Shown in pieces: positions 22,556-36,026 of a stretch of 64,000 bases of DNA (position 1 is the stretch's first letter; each line of letters starts with the position of its first letter). Made by a program: the position numbers and the translations under genes. The DNA is from Ipomoea triloba (taxonomy: Eukaryota > Streptophyta > Magnoliopsida > Solanales > Convolvulaceae). Under the pieces are notes generated by a model. It was not told the origin of the DNA and ran no database searches. It saw nothing but the letters and a program-made list of their open reading frames with translations. The stretch covers positions 7,749,243 through 7,813,242 of the forward strand of contig NC_044920.1 in the NCBI RefSeq assembly GCF_003576645.1. Reading direction: 5' to 3'.

Positions 22556-25500
22556 ATTGCAATGCAGAGAAATATATGTACTGAATTATTACTATTACTT
22601 TGTAATCCTAGTCTATAATTGTATTACGAATAGGAACGTAGGGAAGAATATATTTTATTAGGAATTCTATTTTAATTTACAATTGTATTAGGGATAGGAT
22701 CTGTATTATCATATTTTACATTATTACGCACAGCATAATATTATAGGTCTGTTTTGGGCAGAAAGTTAAAACTGAGGATATTGTTTTTATTAATAGTATA
22801 GATACATTGCATTACAGAGAAATATATATACTGAATTATTACCATTAGTAATTCTAGTCTAGAATTGTATTACGAATAGGAACGTAGGAAAGAATATATA
22901 TATTATTAGGAATTCTATTTTAATTTACAATTGTATTAGAGATAGGAATTGTATTACCATATTTTACAATATTACGCACACAAAAATATTATAGGTCTGT
23001 TTTGGTCGGGAGTTAAAACTGAGGATATTGTTTTTATTAATAGTATAGATACATTGCATTGCAGAGAAATATATACTGAATTATTATCATTAGTAATTCT
23101 AGTCTAGAATTGTATTACGAATAGGAACGTAGGAAATAATATATTTTATTAGGAATTCTATTTTAATTTACAATTGTATTAGGGATAGGAATTGTATTAC
23201 CATATTTTACAATATTACGCAAACCATAATACTATTAGTCTATTTTGGGTGGTAAGTTACAACTGAGAATATTGTTTTTATTAATATTATAGATATAGAT
23301 TGCATTGTAGAAAGATATATATACTGACTTACTACCATTAATTAGTAATTTTTGTCAAGAATTGTATTACGAATATGAACGTAGAGAATAATATATTTTA
23401 TTAGGAATTCTATTTTAATTTACAATTGTATTAGGGATAGGAATTGTATTACCATATTTTACAATATTACGCAAACCATAATATTATAGGTCTGTTTTGG
23501 GCGGGAAATTGAAACTGAGAATATTGTTTTTATTAATAGTATAGATTGAATTGCAGAGAAATATATATACTGAATTATTACCATTAATTAGTAGTTCAAG
23601 TCTAGAATTGTATTACGAATAGGAACGTAGGGAAGAATATATTTTATTAAGAATTCTATTTTAATTTACAATTTTATTAGGGATAGGAATTGTATTACCA
23701 TATTTTACAATATTACGCACACAAAAATATTACAGGTCTGTTTTGGGCGGGAAGTTAAAACTGAGGATATTGTTTTTATTAATAGTATAGATACATTGCA
23801 TTGCAGAGAAATATATACTGAATTATTATCATTAGTAATTCTAGTCTAGAATTGTATTACGAATAGGAACTTAGGAAAGAATATATATTTTATTAGGAAT
23901 TCTATTTTAATTTACAATTGTATTAGGGATAGGAATTGTATTATCATATTTTACAATATTACGCACACCATAATATTATAGGTCTGTTTTGGGCAGAAAG
24001 TTAAAACTGACGATATTGTTTTTATTAATAGTATGAAAAGATTGCATTGCAGAGAAATATATATACTGAATTATTACCATTAGTAATTCTAGTCTAGAAT
24101 TGTATTACGAATAGGAACGTAGGGAAAAATATATTTTATTAAGAATTCTATTTTAATTTACAATTGTATTAGGGATAGGAATTGTATTACCATATTTTAC
24201 AATATTACGCACACAAAAATATTATAGGTCTGTTTTGGGCGGAAAGTTAAAACTGAGGATATTGTTTTTATTAATAGTATAGATAGATTGCATTGCAGAG
24301 AAATATATACTGAATTATTACCATTAGTAATTCTATTCTAGAATTGTATTACGAATAGGAACGTAGGGAAGAATATATATTTTATTAGGAATTCTATTTT
24401 AATTTACAATTGTATTAGAGATTATTACCATATTTTACAATATTACGCAAACCATAATACTATTGGTATATTTTGGGTGGGAAGTTACAACTGAGAATAT
24501 TGTTTTTATTAATATTATAGATATAGATTGCATTGCAGAAAGATATATATACTGACTTACTACCATTAATTAGTAATTCTAGTTAAGAATTTTATTACGA
24601 ATATGAACGTAGAGAATAATATATTTTATTAGGAATTCTGTTTTAATTTACAATTGTAATAGGGATAGGAATTGTATTACCATATTTTACAATATTACGC
24701 AAACCATAATATTATAGGTCTGTTTTGGGCGGGAAATTAAAACTGAGAATATTGTTTTTATTAATAGTATAGATTCCATTGCAGAGAAATATATATACTG
24801 AATTATTACCATTAATTAGTAGTTCAAGTCTAGAATTGTATTACGAATAGGAACGTAGGGAAGAATATATTTTATTAGGAATTGTATTTTAATTTACAAT
24901 TGTATTAGGGATAGGAATTGTTTTACCATATTTTACAATATTACGCACACAAAAATATTATAGGTCTGTTTTAGTCAGGAAGTTAAAACTGAGGATATTG
25001 TTTTTACTAATAGTATAGATAGATTGCATTGCATAGAAATATATATACTGAATTATTACCATTAGTAATTCTAGTCTAGAATTGTATTACGAATACGAAC
25101 GTAGGGAAGAATATATATTTTATTAGGAATTCTATTCTAATTTACAATTGTATTAGGGATAGGAATTGTATTACCATATTTTACAATATTACGCACACAA
25201 AAATATTATAGGTCTGTTTTGGGCGGGAGTTAAAACTGAGGATATTGTTTTGATTAATAGGATAGATAAATTGCATTGCAGAGAAATATATACTGAATTA
25301 TTACCATTAGTAATTCTAGTCTAGAATTGTATTACGAATACGAACGTAGGGAAGAATATATATTTTATTAGGAATTCTATTTTAATTTACAATTGTATTA
25401 GAGATAGGAATTGTATTACCATATTCTACAATATTACGCAAACCATAATACTATCGGTCTGTTTTGGGTGGGAAGTTACAACTAAGGATATTGTTTTTAT

Positions 25501-28028
25501 TAATAGTATAGATTGCATTGCAGAAAAATATATATACTGACTTACTACCATTAATTAGTAATTCTAGTTTAGAATTGTATTACGAATATGAACGTAGAGA
25601 AGAATATATTTTATTAGGAATTCTATTTTAATTTACAATTGTATTAGGGATAGGAATTGTATTACCATATTTTACAATATTACGCAAACCATAATATTAT
25701 AGGTCTGTTTTGGTCAGAAAGTTAAAACTGAGGATATTTTTTTTATTAATAGTATAGATTGCATTGTAGAGAAATATATATACTTAATTATTCCCATTAA
25801 TTAGTAATTCAAGTCTAGAATTGTATTACGAATAGGAACATAGTGAAGAATATATTTTATTAGGAATTCTATTTTAATTTACAATTGTATTAGGGATAGG
25901 AATTGTATTACCATATTTTACAATATTACGCACACAAAAATATTATAGGTCTGTTTTTGGCGTGAGTTAAAACTGAGGATATTGTTTTTATTAATAGTAT
26001 AGATACATTGAATTGCAGAGAAATATATATTGAATTATTATCATTAGTAATTCTAGTCTAGAATTGTATTACGAATAGAACTTAGGGAAGAATATATATT
26101 TTATTAGGAATTCTATTTTAATTTACAATTGTATTAGGGATAGGAATTGTATTATCAGATTTTACAATATTACGCACACCATAATATTATAGGTCTGTTT
26201 TGGTCAGAAAGTTAAAACTGAGGATATTGTTTTTATTAATAGTATAGATAGATTGCATTGCAGAGAAATATATACTGAATTATTAGCATTAGTAATTCTA
26301 GTCTAGAATTGTATTACGAATAGGAACGTAGGGAAGAATATATATTTTATTAGGAATTCTATTTTAATTTACAATTGTATTAGAGATTATTACCATATTT
26401 TACAATATTACGCAAACCATAATACTATTAGTCTATTTTGGGTGGGAAGTTACAACTGAGAATATTGTTTTTATTAATATTATAGATATAGGTTGCATTG
26501 CAGAAAGATATATATACTGACTTACTACCATTAATTAGTAATTCTTGTCAAGAATTGTATTACGAATATGAACGTAGAGAATAATATATTTTATTAGGAA
26601 TTCTATTTTAATTTACAATTGTATTACGGATAGGAATTGTATTAGCATATTTTACAATATTACGCAAACCATAATATTATAGGTCTGTTTTGGGCGGGAA
26701 ATTAAAACTGAGAATATTGTTTTTATTAATAGTATAGATATATATTGCAGAGAAATATATATACTGAATTATTACCATTAATTAGTAGTGCAAGTCTAGA
26801 ATTGTATTACGAATAGGAACGTAGAGAATAATATATTTTATTAGGAATTCTATTTTAATTTACAATTGTATTACGGATAGGAATTGTATTACCATATTTT
26901 ACAATATTACGCAAACAAAAATATTATAGGTCTGTTTTGGGCGGGAAATTAAAACTGAGAATATTGTTTTTATTAATAGTATAGATTCCATTGCAGAGAA
27001 ATATATATACTGAATTATTACCATTAATTAGTAGTTCAAGTCTAGAATTGTATTACGAATAGGAACGTAGGGAAGAATATATTTTATTAGGAATTCTATT
27101 TTAATTTACCATTGTATTAGGGATAGGAATTGTATTACCATATTTTACAATATTACGCACACAAAAATATTATAGGTCTGTTTTAGGCAGGAAGTTAAAA
27201 CTGAGGATATTGTTTTTACTAATAGTATAGATAGATTGCATTGCAGAGAAATATATATACTGAATTATTACCATTAGTAATTCTAGTCTAGAATTGTATT
27301 ACGAATACGAACGTAGGGAAGAATATATATTTTATTAGGAATTCTATTTTAATTTACAATTGTATTAGAGATAGGAATTGTATTACCATATTTTACAATA
27401 TTACGCAAACCATAATATTATCGGTCTGTTTTGGGCGGGAAGTTACAACTAAGGATATTGTTTTTATTAATAGTATAGATTGCATTGCAGAAAAATATAT
27501 ATACTGACTTACTACCATTAATTAGTAATTATAGTTTAGAATTGTATTACGAATATGAACGTAGAGAAGAATATATTTTATTAGGAATTCTATTTTAATT
27601 TACAATTGTATTAGGGATAGGAATTGTATTACCATATTTTACAATATTACGCAAACCATAATATTATAGGTCTGTTTTGGGCGGGAATTAAAACGGAGGA
27701 TATTGTTTTTATTAATAGTATAGATTGCATTGCAGAGAAATATATATACTTAATTATTCCCATTAATTAGTAATTCAAGTCTAGAATTGTATTACGAATA
27801 GGAACGTAGGGAAGAATATATTTTATTAGGAATTCTATTTTAATTTACAATTGTATTTGGGATAGGAATTGTATTACTATATTTTACAATATTACGCACA
27901 CAAAAATATTATAGGTCTGTTTTGGGCTGGAAATTAAAACTGAGGATATTGTTTTTATTAATAGTATAGATTGAATTGCAGAGAAATATATATACTGAAT
28001 TATTACCATTAATTAGTAATTCTAGTCT

Positions 28029-28033
28029 ATAAT
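28029..28033. repeat. Target site duplication ATAAT (left)
   Basis: ATAAT precedes TGTAACATCCCGG, and the same five bases follow TTACA at 36026. Joined across the insertion they give the satellite word TCTATAATTGTATTACG. Confidence 0.9.
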
Positions 28034-29236
28034 TGTAACATCCCGGTTCGGCTATTCTGTATCTCCGGAGTAGTTACCGCCACACCCAGACTGAACCCCA
28101 CTCGAATACAGATAGAGTTCACTCTAGGTGCACAGGCTAACAGACTAAAGACAAGGATCGTGTTTCTTATCGTCAAAATCCTACATAATCTTATATACAT
28201 GCAGCAAAAGAGTAGCTATACTAGCCACGAATATACATATATATATAAGAGTTTCTTACAGCCCATCAACAAAGAGTTTGGACTATTCCCGTTCTTACTA
28301 GCCATGTTAGTACTACCATGGCTACAAAAGATATGTACAAAAAGGTCAGACTTGACTTTTCTCTTGAGGCATAACGGATTAACGAAGGCAGGAGCCCAAA
28401 ATGGGTACCACTGATTGAACAGGGATAGGGACGGGATCAGGAGTGCAACTGGGACAGAAGCATGAGCCAGAGCTGGAGGATCAGAAACAGAGGCAGGGGC
28501 ATACCCACGCTAGACTTCATCTGATAAGGTACACAAGGGCATACCCACGCTAGACTTCATCTGATAAGGTACACAATGAAGTGTAGTTAGCACGACGGCT
28601 AAGTAAGGAAATCCATTGTCACTCAAAAGTAGACAAAGGTTTCGAAAATATTATAATTTGTAAGTTGTAAAATTTACCCACGAGTTATAGCTCTACCTGC
28701 AATCAGGTTATCAATAATAGATAATATAATATAAGGCGTAAAGCTAACTCAACACGTAAACCTTTCTCATATAAAGGTACTGGCATCATTGCCACTTAAA
28801 ACACATTTTTCTGTTTTTCAGACAAGTTTGTAAAATATTTCGTTTCCAGTAGTTCCCTCATTTTAACTCAAAAAGGAGGTTCAACAGCACATTTCCGTGC
28901 TCAAAATTCGTCACATTTTGGATAGAATCATTTCCTTCTCAAGTCGTTACAGAGTAACTCTTTTCTCATCTTTAAAACTTCCTTAGTTTCTTCTTAGTAA
29001 GCGTGAGGCCTTTGGAGCATTCTCATAACTCCCACTCTGACCACTTGGATCATGGAACCCGGGTTCAGTGGTCATCACCCGGTCTAACACTGATCCCCTG
29101 GACGTAAGGTTCGTTAAAATGATTCCTAGCTGGCCTAGCTAGGTCCATAAAAACGACACCTACCCGGACTTCTGGAGTAACTATACCTTAAGTGTGCACA
29201 CCCCCATAGGAATACCTCATCCTATGAGTTATATAG

Positions 29237-29335
29237 TACCCGGCGAATAGACTTCGCCCTGCAGTATGAACTGGTCATACACTATAACATATCGACGAAT
29301 AGACTTCGCCCTGCAGTATGAACTGGTCATACAAT
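29237..29335 (-). repeat. Two diverged hairpin minisatellite units in the solo LTR
   Basis: On the reverse strand both units read GTATGA-CCAGT-TCATAC followed by CTGCAG and GGCGAA-GTCTA. The second stem closes with TTCGCC in one unit and TTCGTC in the other. The first stem is unchanged although its loop is entirely different. The second stem swaps the outer A-T pair of AGCGAA/TTCGCT for G-C or pairs by G-U. Spacing is 52 bp. Confidence 0.85.
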
Positions 29336-29914
29336 ATCCACAACGACCACTGGGCCATGGCACTTAAAGCCACCCGTGGGTCAATCAAGGTCCTCCTCAA
29401 CTCGCTTTAGAAACTAAGGGTTTGAAAACATAATTCTTCCTTCCGTTTTTCTTTCTCAAATCATTTCTTTTGGACATATTTCTCATTTGAGTCCAATAGT
29501 TGAAATCGGCTATCTCATCAGCCCAAGAAGGATTTTCAAAATACTCTCAGTGCCCGCAGGCTTTTCAATCGTCATTTTCTCGTTTTTCTCACGTAATGTA
29601 CTCACTCCTTAAAAGTAGTATTTTCCTCAAAAATAAGGTTTTGACAACCTGTTTACCAAAATAGCATACGTTCTTTCGACGTAAGTTTTATAAACATTTT
29701 TATTTACTCATAGGCTTTCCAACACAATACCTCAAGTTACAAGAGTTGTACTTATTTCTCAACAACAATATTTTCTTCTAAAGTGATGTACATAATTTTT
29801 CCAAAACAGATATTTCTTTCAAAAATAGATCTCTTTTGCCCGTAGGCCTTTCAAACATCATAACACTCGGAATTAAAAACATCGGGGAAAAGTTTGGTCA
29901 AACAAGTCGAAAAC

Positions 29915-30135
29915 GAGGCCGCGTCGCACGGACTCGCGGTTGGCCGCAGCTGCGGACGCACAGCGGACGCGTGCGTCCGAGCCGCGTCCGCACGTTCGGT
30001 AAATGGCGTCGAAACTGGGCGCCCACGGACGCGCAGCGGACGCGCGTCCGTGTCCGCGTCCGGCCTTTCGACCGTGACGCCGTAACTCTGGGCGTCGATG
30101 GACGCGCGTCCAAGGCCGCGTCCACCCAAATCTGC
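29915..30135 (-). promoter_or_regulatory. CpG-dense block in the solo LTR
   Basis: Counterpart of 9690-9985, with the palindrome GGACGCGCGTCC near 30044 and 30099 and many CGCGTCC words. The surrounding sequence has diverged from the first element while the block keeps its CpG density. Confidence 0.5.
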
Positions 30136-30752
30136 CAGAAATTTCAGCTTGGCGCAGTCAGAAAGATTGAGCCGGTAAAGATAGTTCCCGAACTCTTTTT
30201 CACTTGAAATTTTTATGGTAGAACCCCAAATTATAGTACTTGATGTCCGTAAAAAGTTTTGGTCATTTTGATCCGCGAATAAACACAGAAAATTCCATTT
30301 TTGCCCTCGGCAGTGTGCTGTCCAGAATTATTTTCTCTCTGGACCAGTTTTGGAGAAAAATTCGAAAACCATACTTATACTACTCCGATCATTATGAAAT
30401 TTTATATGCAGGTTCTACACTTATAGAACTACATGTCTAAAAAAAAATAGGATCAAAATACCTTACCAATTTTTCCCAATAAATCTCGGAAGTTACTGCC
30501 AGAATCTATCCTGATTTCTTTTCACTATTTTCACAAGTATAAGCCTATATGGGCATAAATTCCACATATACATGCATAAATTAGCTATGAACATGTATAA
30601 AAAAATTAACAAAAATCCAAAGTGTGGTTTCTTAGGCTAACTTGTAGATCCACGAACTTAACACATAATTTCCACGTAAAAATTCCTAGTCATATAATTT
30701 ACTAGCATTTGTTCACCTCCAAGTGATTGAACCGACTTAAGGGATTCCTTAC

Positions 30753-30821
30753 CTTTGTAGAAACCTAAAAAAAAAACGTAAGAGTTGATGATGCCTTCCT
30801 TGGAGTCCTTCACCAAAGATC
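30753..30821 (-). other. Exon-like block in the solo LTR (69 nt)
   Basis: On the reverse strand it follows TATTTTTAG and ends CTACAAAG/GTAAGG. It corresponds in position and partly in sequence to 9394-9460 and 42986-43044. A GTAAGA donor-like site lies upstream on the same strand near 30918. Confidence 0.35.
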
Positions 30822-31214
30822 CTAAAAATATCACCATAACAACAATATTTTCATGAACCTTAAGTTTAAGCTTAAGTTCTAGGAGGGATTTAACTGAACA
30901 AACCAAAGTTCTTACCTACAATAGAGCACTTTGAGTTGAAGAGATAGCTAGGGAGTTCTTGGATCACAAAGTTAGAAGACTAAGATTTTCCTTCTTCTTT
31001 CTTTCCTTTGTATTTTCGAAAATGGGAGAGGGAATGGGAGAGATGAGAGAGAGATGATGTGAGTTTGGCTTGAGAATTAAGTAACAAGTGCAACATTCCC
31101 ATACCTATATGACATGCCATTAATGATCCAATCCAAGTGGGGATTTTGAGTGCCACATGTCAACTCCCTATGGTGTCTCCTTGAAGATCTTAATTTATTT
31201 TGCCAGTTTGGGTT

Positions 31215-31550
31215 GCTCCGGGAACGAAGGCTGACCTTGATTCAAAAGGAAAGAATCTGCAGGATATGGTTACTGATTCTTTGGCAACTGCTTTGCATGG
31301 TAAGCAGACTGAAACTTCACATGGTAAGTCTGTGTATGGAAAGGATTTTAACGAAGCAGAAAATGGTAAGTCTACGTGCATGGAGGATGGTACTGTCACT
31401 CGTACTATCCTTGAATTAAAACGTCGACGTAGTGGATTATGCGAGACCGTGACTACTATGCCAGTGGTTACCATGGAGATGCATGATGATGTGCCAAAAA
31501 GCTTGCAATTGGCGGGAGCTGGTGCAACCCAGTCCCGCCCTTCTCAATGA
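31215..31550 (+). pseudogene. LINE ORF1, C-terminal fragment
   Basis: About 110 codons of the end of ORF1, ending ..GAGATQSRPSQ. The N-terminal RNA-binding part and any zinc knuckle lie beyond the truncation. Its TGA overlaps the ORF2 start in an ATGA, an arrangement expected for termination-reinitiation. The segment is rich in charged residues (ILELKRRRSG), with repeated HGKS/NGKS words. Assignment rests mainly on position directly ahead of ORF2. Confidence 0.65.
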
Positions 31551-34500
31551 GTTCATTATGCTGGAACTGCCGTGGACTTGGCGACCCATGAACAGTTCAT
31601 GAAATTATGGCCTTAGATGCTAAGGTCAAGCCAATGTTTATCTTTTTAATGGAGACTAAGGTACGACAAAATCATGCGGAACGGTTGAAGAATAAATTGT
31701 GTTTCGAAGGTCTGTTCTATGTGGATGGTGGCGGTTTAGGAGGTGGACTAGCATTGTTATGGCGAGATAAGGGGGTTGCGAGCCTAATTAGTTACTCTAA
31801 AAATCATATCGATGTCCAAGTAAGGTTGCCTGGTTACAATGCTTGGCGTGTGACTTTTTATTATGGCTTCCCAGAAAGAGGCAGACGTCAGCAAGCATGG
31901 GATTTTTTGAGATCTCTGAAGCATAAATCCGATCTTCCATGGATGGTGGTAGGAGACTTTAATGATATTGCATCGCCAGAGGAAAAACGTGGTATCCATC
32001 CTCACCCCACTTCATTGATTGATGGTTTTAACTCTGCTTTGGAAGACTATGGTCTTTTTTATCTTGGGATGCGAGGAAGACGTTTCACATGGGAACGTGG
32101 TAAAGGGACTGAAAACTGGGTTGAGGAGAGGCTGGACAGAGCTGTGGTGGGGGTGGATTGGTGTAGTCTATTTCCTCACGCGTCGGTCCTGAATTTTGAA
32201 GTCCTTACTTCTGATCATACTGCAATTTTCGTAGAATTGGAGGCCACAAAAATAGCGCGTCGACGCAGAAGTTTTCTATTTGAGAATGCATGGCTCACAG
32301 AGAATGGTTGCAAAGAAACGGTTCTTGAATCCTGGAATGCCTCGTGCGGTGAATGGTTTCCTAACAGGCTTGATCATTGTGGAATGGCGTTAAAGAAATG
32401 GGGTGGAGGCTTTGTGAAGCGTGTTCAGAGTGATATTCAGAACATTCAAAGGCGGCTTACCAACTTAAGAGATGGCGGGACGCTGACAGTTTGGCTATGT
32501 TTCGCAACCTCGATTCCCAACTCCGTGCTCTATATGACCAACTTAATATTTTTTGGCGCCAAAGGGCTAAACAGCACTGGCTCTTGAAGGGTGATAGAAA
32601 TACTAAATTTTATCATCTTTATGCGTCAGCCAGGAAGAGGAAAAATCGAATCCAGAGATTACAAGATGGTACAGGTCAGTGGGTGGAGGGGACTGATTTG
32701 TTGGGAGTTGCATTGAATTATTTTCAGAATATTTTCTCTACTAAAGGCTCTCATGCAGATGGTTTATTGGAGGATTTTGTGCCAAAAGTCACTGATATGG
32801 ACAATGCTTGTTTAATGCAATCTTTTACGGTGGATGAAGTGAAAGAGGCCCTATTTTCCATGGCCCCGGATAAATCACCGGGTCCGGATGGGTTTAGCCC
32901 GGCATTCTATCAGCATTTCTGGAATGAAATCAGTCCTGATGTGGCTAATTTTATTATTGGTTGTGCTAATGGTGCAGGTTTTCCAACAGGGATGAATGAT
33001 GCTATAATCACTCTTATTCCAAAGAAGTCTGTACCAGTAACCATGGCGGACCTGCGACCAATTGCACTATGCAATGTCACATATAAAATACTTTCTAAAA
33101 TGATTGCTAATCGCCTTAAAGGAGTGCTTGATCATGTGGTCTCTCCGATGCAAAGCGCATTTATTCCCGGCCGTTTAATCACTGATAATGTATTAGTGGC
33201 ATCTGAAGTTATTCACTATCTGAATCGGAAAAGGGAGGGCAGGGATGGTTGGTGTGCTTTAAAACTAGACATGGCGAAGGCATACGACAAAATGGAGTGG
33301 CCTTTTTTGAAGGAGATTATGAGTCGGATGGGGTTCCATAATGGCTTCATCGATCTTGTAATGAACTGTGTCACTACAGTTCGGTATAAGGTTGGAGTAA
33401 ACGGTGATCTGACAGATTATATTGTGCCAACATGTGGTCTGAGGCAAGGTGACCCCTTGTCGCCTTACCTGTTTATTCTTTGTGCGGAAGGCCTCTCTCA
33501 TTTGCTTTTAGGGGCAGTTCGTCAAGGACTGGTTTCGCAGTGTTCTGTGGCTAGGGGAGCTCCTGGAATATCTCACCTATTTTTTGCAGACGATAGTTTG
33601 TTATTCTTCAAGGCTACCCTACAAGAGGCAGAATCAGTAAAGTCCTGCTTGGTGAAGTATGAACGACTCTCTGGGCAGTCTGTTAACTTTGGAAAATCCT
33701 GTATTGTATTCAGTAGGAACACGATGGAGCCGTTGAGAAATAGTGTGGCTGCGGTTTTTAATGTTCAACAGAGTGGTAATGTTGGCCGATATTTAGGCTT
33801 ACCTATGGGAGTGGGCCGAAATAAAAGAGAGATTTTTTCATATATTGAGGCTAAGTTACAACATCGGCTTGGAGGGTGGAATAAGAAGGTGCTCTCTAGG
33901 GCGGGCAAGGAAATATTACTTAAAAGTGTGGCTCAAGCCCTACCTACCTACACTATGAGTATATATTTTCTTCCTATTACTATGTGTACTCGTTTGGAGC
34001 GGATGATGAATAAGTTTTGGTGGTCTTCGGGAAGCAGTAATGGTGGAGGTATAAGGTGGATGGCCTGGGAACGCATGTGTGGTCCTAAAGCTTTCGGTGG
34101 GTTGGGTTTTAAAAGTCTCCATAAGTTTAATCTGGCTCTGTTGGCAAAGCAGGGCTGGAGATTGTTAACTAAGCCTAATTCCTTAGCTGCTAGAATTTAT
34201 AAAGCGAGGTACTTCCCCAAGTCTGATTTTTTGGATGCTAATATTGGTGCTAATCCTAGTTTTTGCTGGAGGTCTATATTGGCCGGTCAGGATGTACTCA
34301 GGAAAGGGTGTTATAGGCGAATTGGAAATGGGCGCTCAACCTTTGTGTGGAAGCAGCCTTGGCTTCCCGATGATGTTAATCCATTCCCTATCTCTCCGTC
34401 CCTTGGGCATGATCAAAATTTGCAGGTCAGTTCTTTGCTCCACCCTCAAACTTATGATTGGGATATTGATAGGCTGAATTCTATCTTTGTTCAGCGTGAT

Positions 34501-35574
34501 GTCGAATTAATCATGCGGATCCCAGTCTCTATTAACTTTGAGGATCACTGGTGCTGGAGAGGCGATTTGAGAGGGTGCTATTCTGTTAGACATGGGTATC
34601 GCATGTTATCTACCCCGAATGAACAGGATGTTGCTGCGCGCGGAATTTGGCGTGTGTTGTGGCGTCTAAAAATTCCACCCAGTGTTCATAACTTTCTATG
34701 GCGATGTGTTCATAATGTTCTTCCCACAATGACTGCTCTTCACCATCGTGGGGTGAGTGTTGATATTCTTTGTCCTTTATGTAATGATATGCCCGAAACT
34801 ATACAACATTTATTCTTTGAATGCCCCCTTACGGCTTCGACTTGGTCTGATCTTACTCAACCGGTTAATGCTAGCTCTGGTTTCGCGACGTGGCTGGAAG
34901 GTGTGGTAGTTGCTGGTAATATGATGACAATACTCCGGAGTGTGGCGATCTGCTGGAGTATTTGGCGGAGGAGAAATGGGCTAATATGGAATAGCACACC
35001 ATGGCATGCAAACAATGTTCCTTCTGAAGCTGTTCAACTTGTTAATGATTGGATAGGTCTGCAAAATGAGGTTGTAGCTGCTGCCTGTTTACCGCAACTG
35101 GGTGGTGCTTCTAACATGAATGAAGGGATGCTCAGGTATTACGTGGATGCGGCTGTATTTCCAAATCATGATCATGTGTTTTACGGTGTGGTCATTTTGA
35201 ATTGTGATGGTGGCTTTGTGGCTGATCGTAATGGTTTTTTCCGTTGCATGAACAATGCTGATCTTGTAGAAGCCATGGCAATAAAGGAAGCATTGTCTTG
35301 GGCTAAAGATAGAGGTGATATGAAGATTTTGGTCCTTTCTGATTGTCAGAAGGTCTGTAAGTTTATTAATAGGTCCGTAGTGGACCTATCTTATGCGGGT
35401 TGCGTCATTGAAGATTGCAAGGCGATTCTAAGACACTTTGATGTAGTGTCAGTTTGTTTTGTTCCTAGATCAGCGAATAAGCTTGCCCATGCATTAGCTA
35501 GAGCGGCTCATTCACAGTCTGGTCCTTCTGTTTGGATTTCGTCTATTCCTCCATGTCTTGAACCTTTGATTTAA
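31547..35574 (+). pseudogene. LINE ORF2: endonuclease, reverse transcriptase, RNase H (one stop, one frameshift)
   Basis: Starts MSSLCWNCRGLGDP at 31547, then TGA at 31589 where plant L1 proteins usually have Arg (CGA to TGA, a CpG transition). The endonuclease follows with its catalytic landmarks FLMETKV, VGDFND and SDHTAIFV. A one-base frame change near 32470-32490 separates it from the RT frame. That frame runs from about 32491 to the TAA at 35572 and contains KSPGPDGFSPAFYQ, SAFIPGRLITDN, LDMAKAYDKMEW, GLRQGDPLSPYLF and the FADD box near 33582. Next come a CPLCNDMPETIQHLFFEC zinc-knuckle region (about 34770-34830) and a C-terminal RNase H (YYVDAAV, EAMAIKEAL, LSDCQ, ANKLAHALARAA). Only two lesions over 4 kb suggests a fairly young copy. 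Confidence 0.95.
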
Positions 35575-36026
35575 TGAATTGAAGTTGCTTTGTTTTTCAA
35601 AAAAAAAAAAATGAAAGTTCGGAGGATTATAGCTTAATTCGGGAAAATTCTAACACCAAAATTATCCTAAAAATAATCCCGTCGATAATCACTAGAATTG
35701 GGAATTTTTCGGTATCTCGCGAAATATAGGTACGAAGTCCGTAGCAAATTTCACTCTTACAGTTCGTCTAATTTTTTTCACTGAACTGAGTCGGAAGCTC
35801 ACGCGTAATCGTATCATGCTTAATAATCCATTTTCTAGGAAAATTCGAACTGTATATACGTCCTTAAAATTTTACGGTTCGTGACCGGTACGTAAATCGT
35901 AACTTATTAATAACTTTCCTTACTAAAAAAAAAAATACTCTTGAAGTAACGAGAGACCATTTCGTAAATATCGTAGCTTAAAAATATTTTTCGAACTCCA
36001 ACTTATCGGAATAGGCGAGGGTTACA

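Larger units (their letters stand above)
12851..28033. repeat. ~240-bp AT-rich satellite array, left part (about 62 monomers)
   Basis: Head-to-tail monomers of about 238-248 bp. Each contains TAATTCTAGTCTAGAATTG, ACGAATAGGAACGTAGGGAA, TTTATTAGGAATTCTATT, TAGGGATAGGAATTGTATT, CATATTTTACAATATTACGC, TCTGTTTTGGGCGGGAAG and TTGTTTTTATTAATAGTATA. Monomer variants alternate (ATTACCATTAATTAG, ATTACCATTAGTAA, CTTACTACCATTAATTAG), suggesting higher-order organisation. There is no coding content. Read on the reverse strand the last words become TCTATACTATTAATAAAAAC...CTTCCCGCCCAAAA, which resembles a plant Helitron 5' end. The array starts directly at the LTR end and continues after the solo LTR. Confidence 0.95.
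31214..35611 (+). mobile_element. 5'-truncated L1-type LINE inserted in the solo LTR
   Basis: LTR sequence stops at TGCCAGTTTGGG (about 31213) and resumes with TGAAAGTTCGGAGG after an A run at 35599-35611. The insert has the end of ORF1, ORF2 with endonuclease, RT, zinc knuckle and RNase H, a very short 3' UTR and a poly-A tail. It lies on the strand opposite to the LTR. No target site duplication is visible; about 8-10 bp of LTR between the junctions seem to be missing, suggesting insertion with a small deletion. Confidence 0.95.
28034..36026 (-). mobile_element. Solo LTR (reverse strand) of a Tekay/Del-like element, interrupted by a LINE
   Basis: It begins TGTAACATCCCGG and ends GCGAGGGTTACA, the reverse complements of the TGTTACA end and TGTAACCC start of the other LTRs, and is flanked by ATAAT on both sides. 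No internal region is present, so recombination between two LTRs probably removed it. Without the LINE it is about 3.6 kb. It shares modules with both other LTR types: the CpG block of the 8603 LTR and, near 30240-30480, a block shared with the 42150 LTR. It has two diverged minisatellite units (29244-29335). The ORF region (about 28330-28590) is diverged and shortened: an ATG after TTATCAG begins MKSSVGM, then the protein is lost. There is a 40-bp duplication at 28500-28579. Confidence 0.95.

Noticed and set aside
28160..28414. 84-codon frame in the solo LTR
   Set aside because: It reads opposite to the LTR and is absent from the homologous regions of the other LTRs.
29836..30207. Reading frames on both strands of the solo LTR
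   Set aside because: Same cause: GC-rich palindromic block, with no conservation of any protein.
31190..31474. Reverse-strand frame over LINE ORF1
   Set aside because: Shadow of the forward ORF1 end, which is positioned and phased with ORF2.
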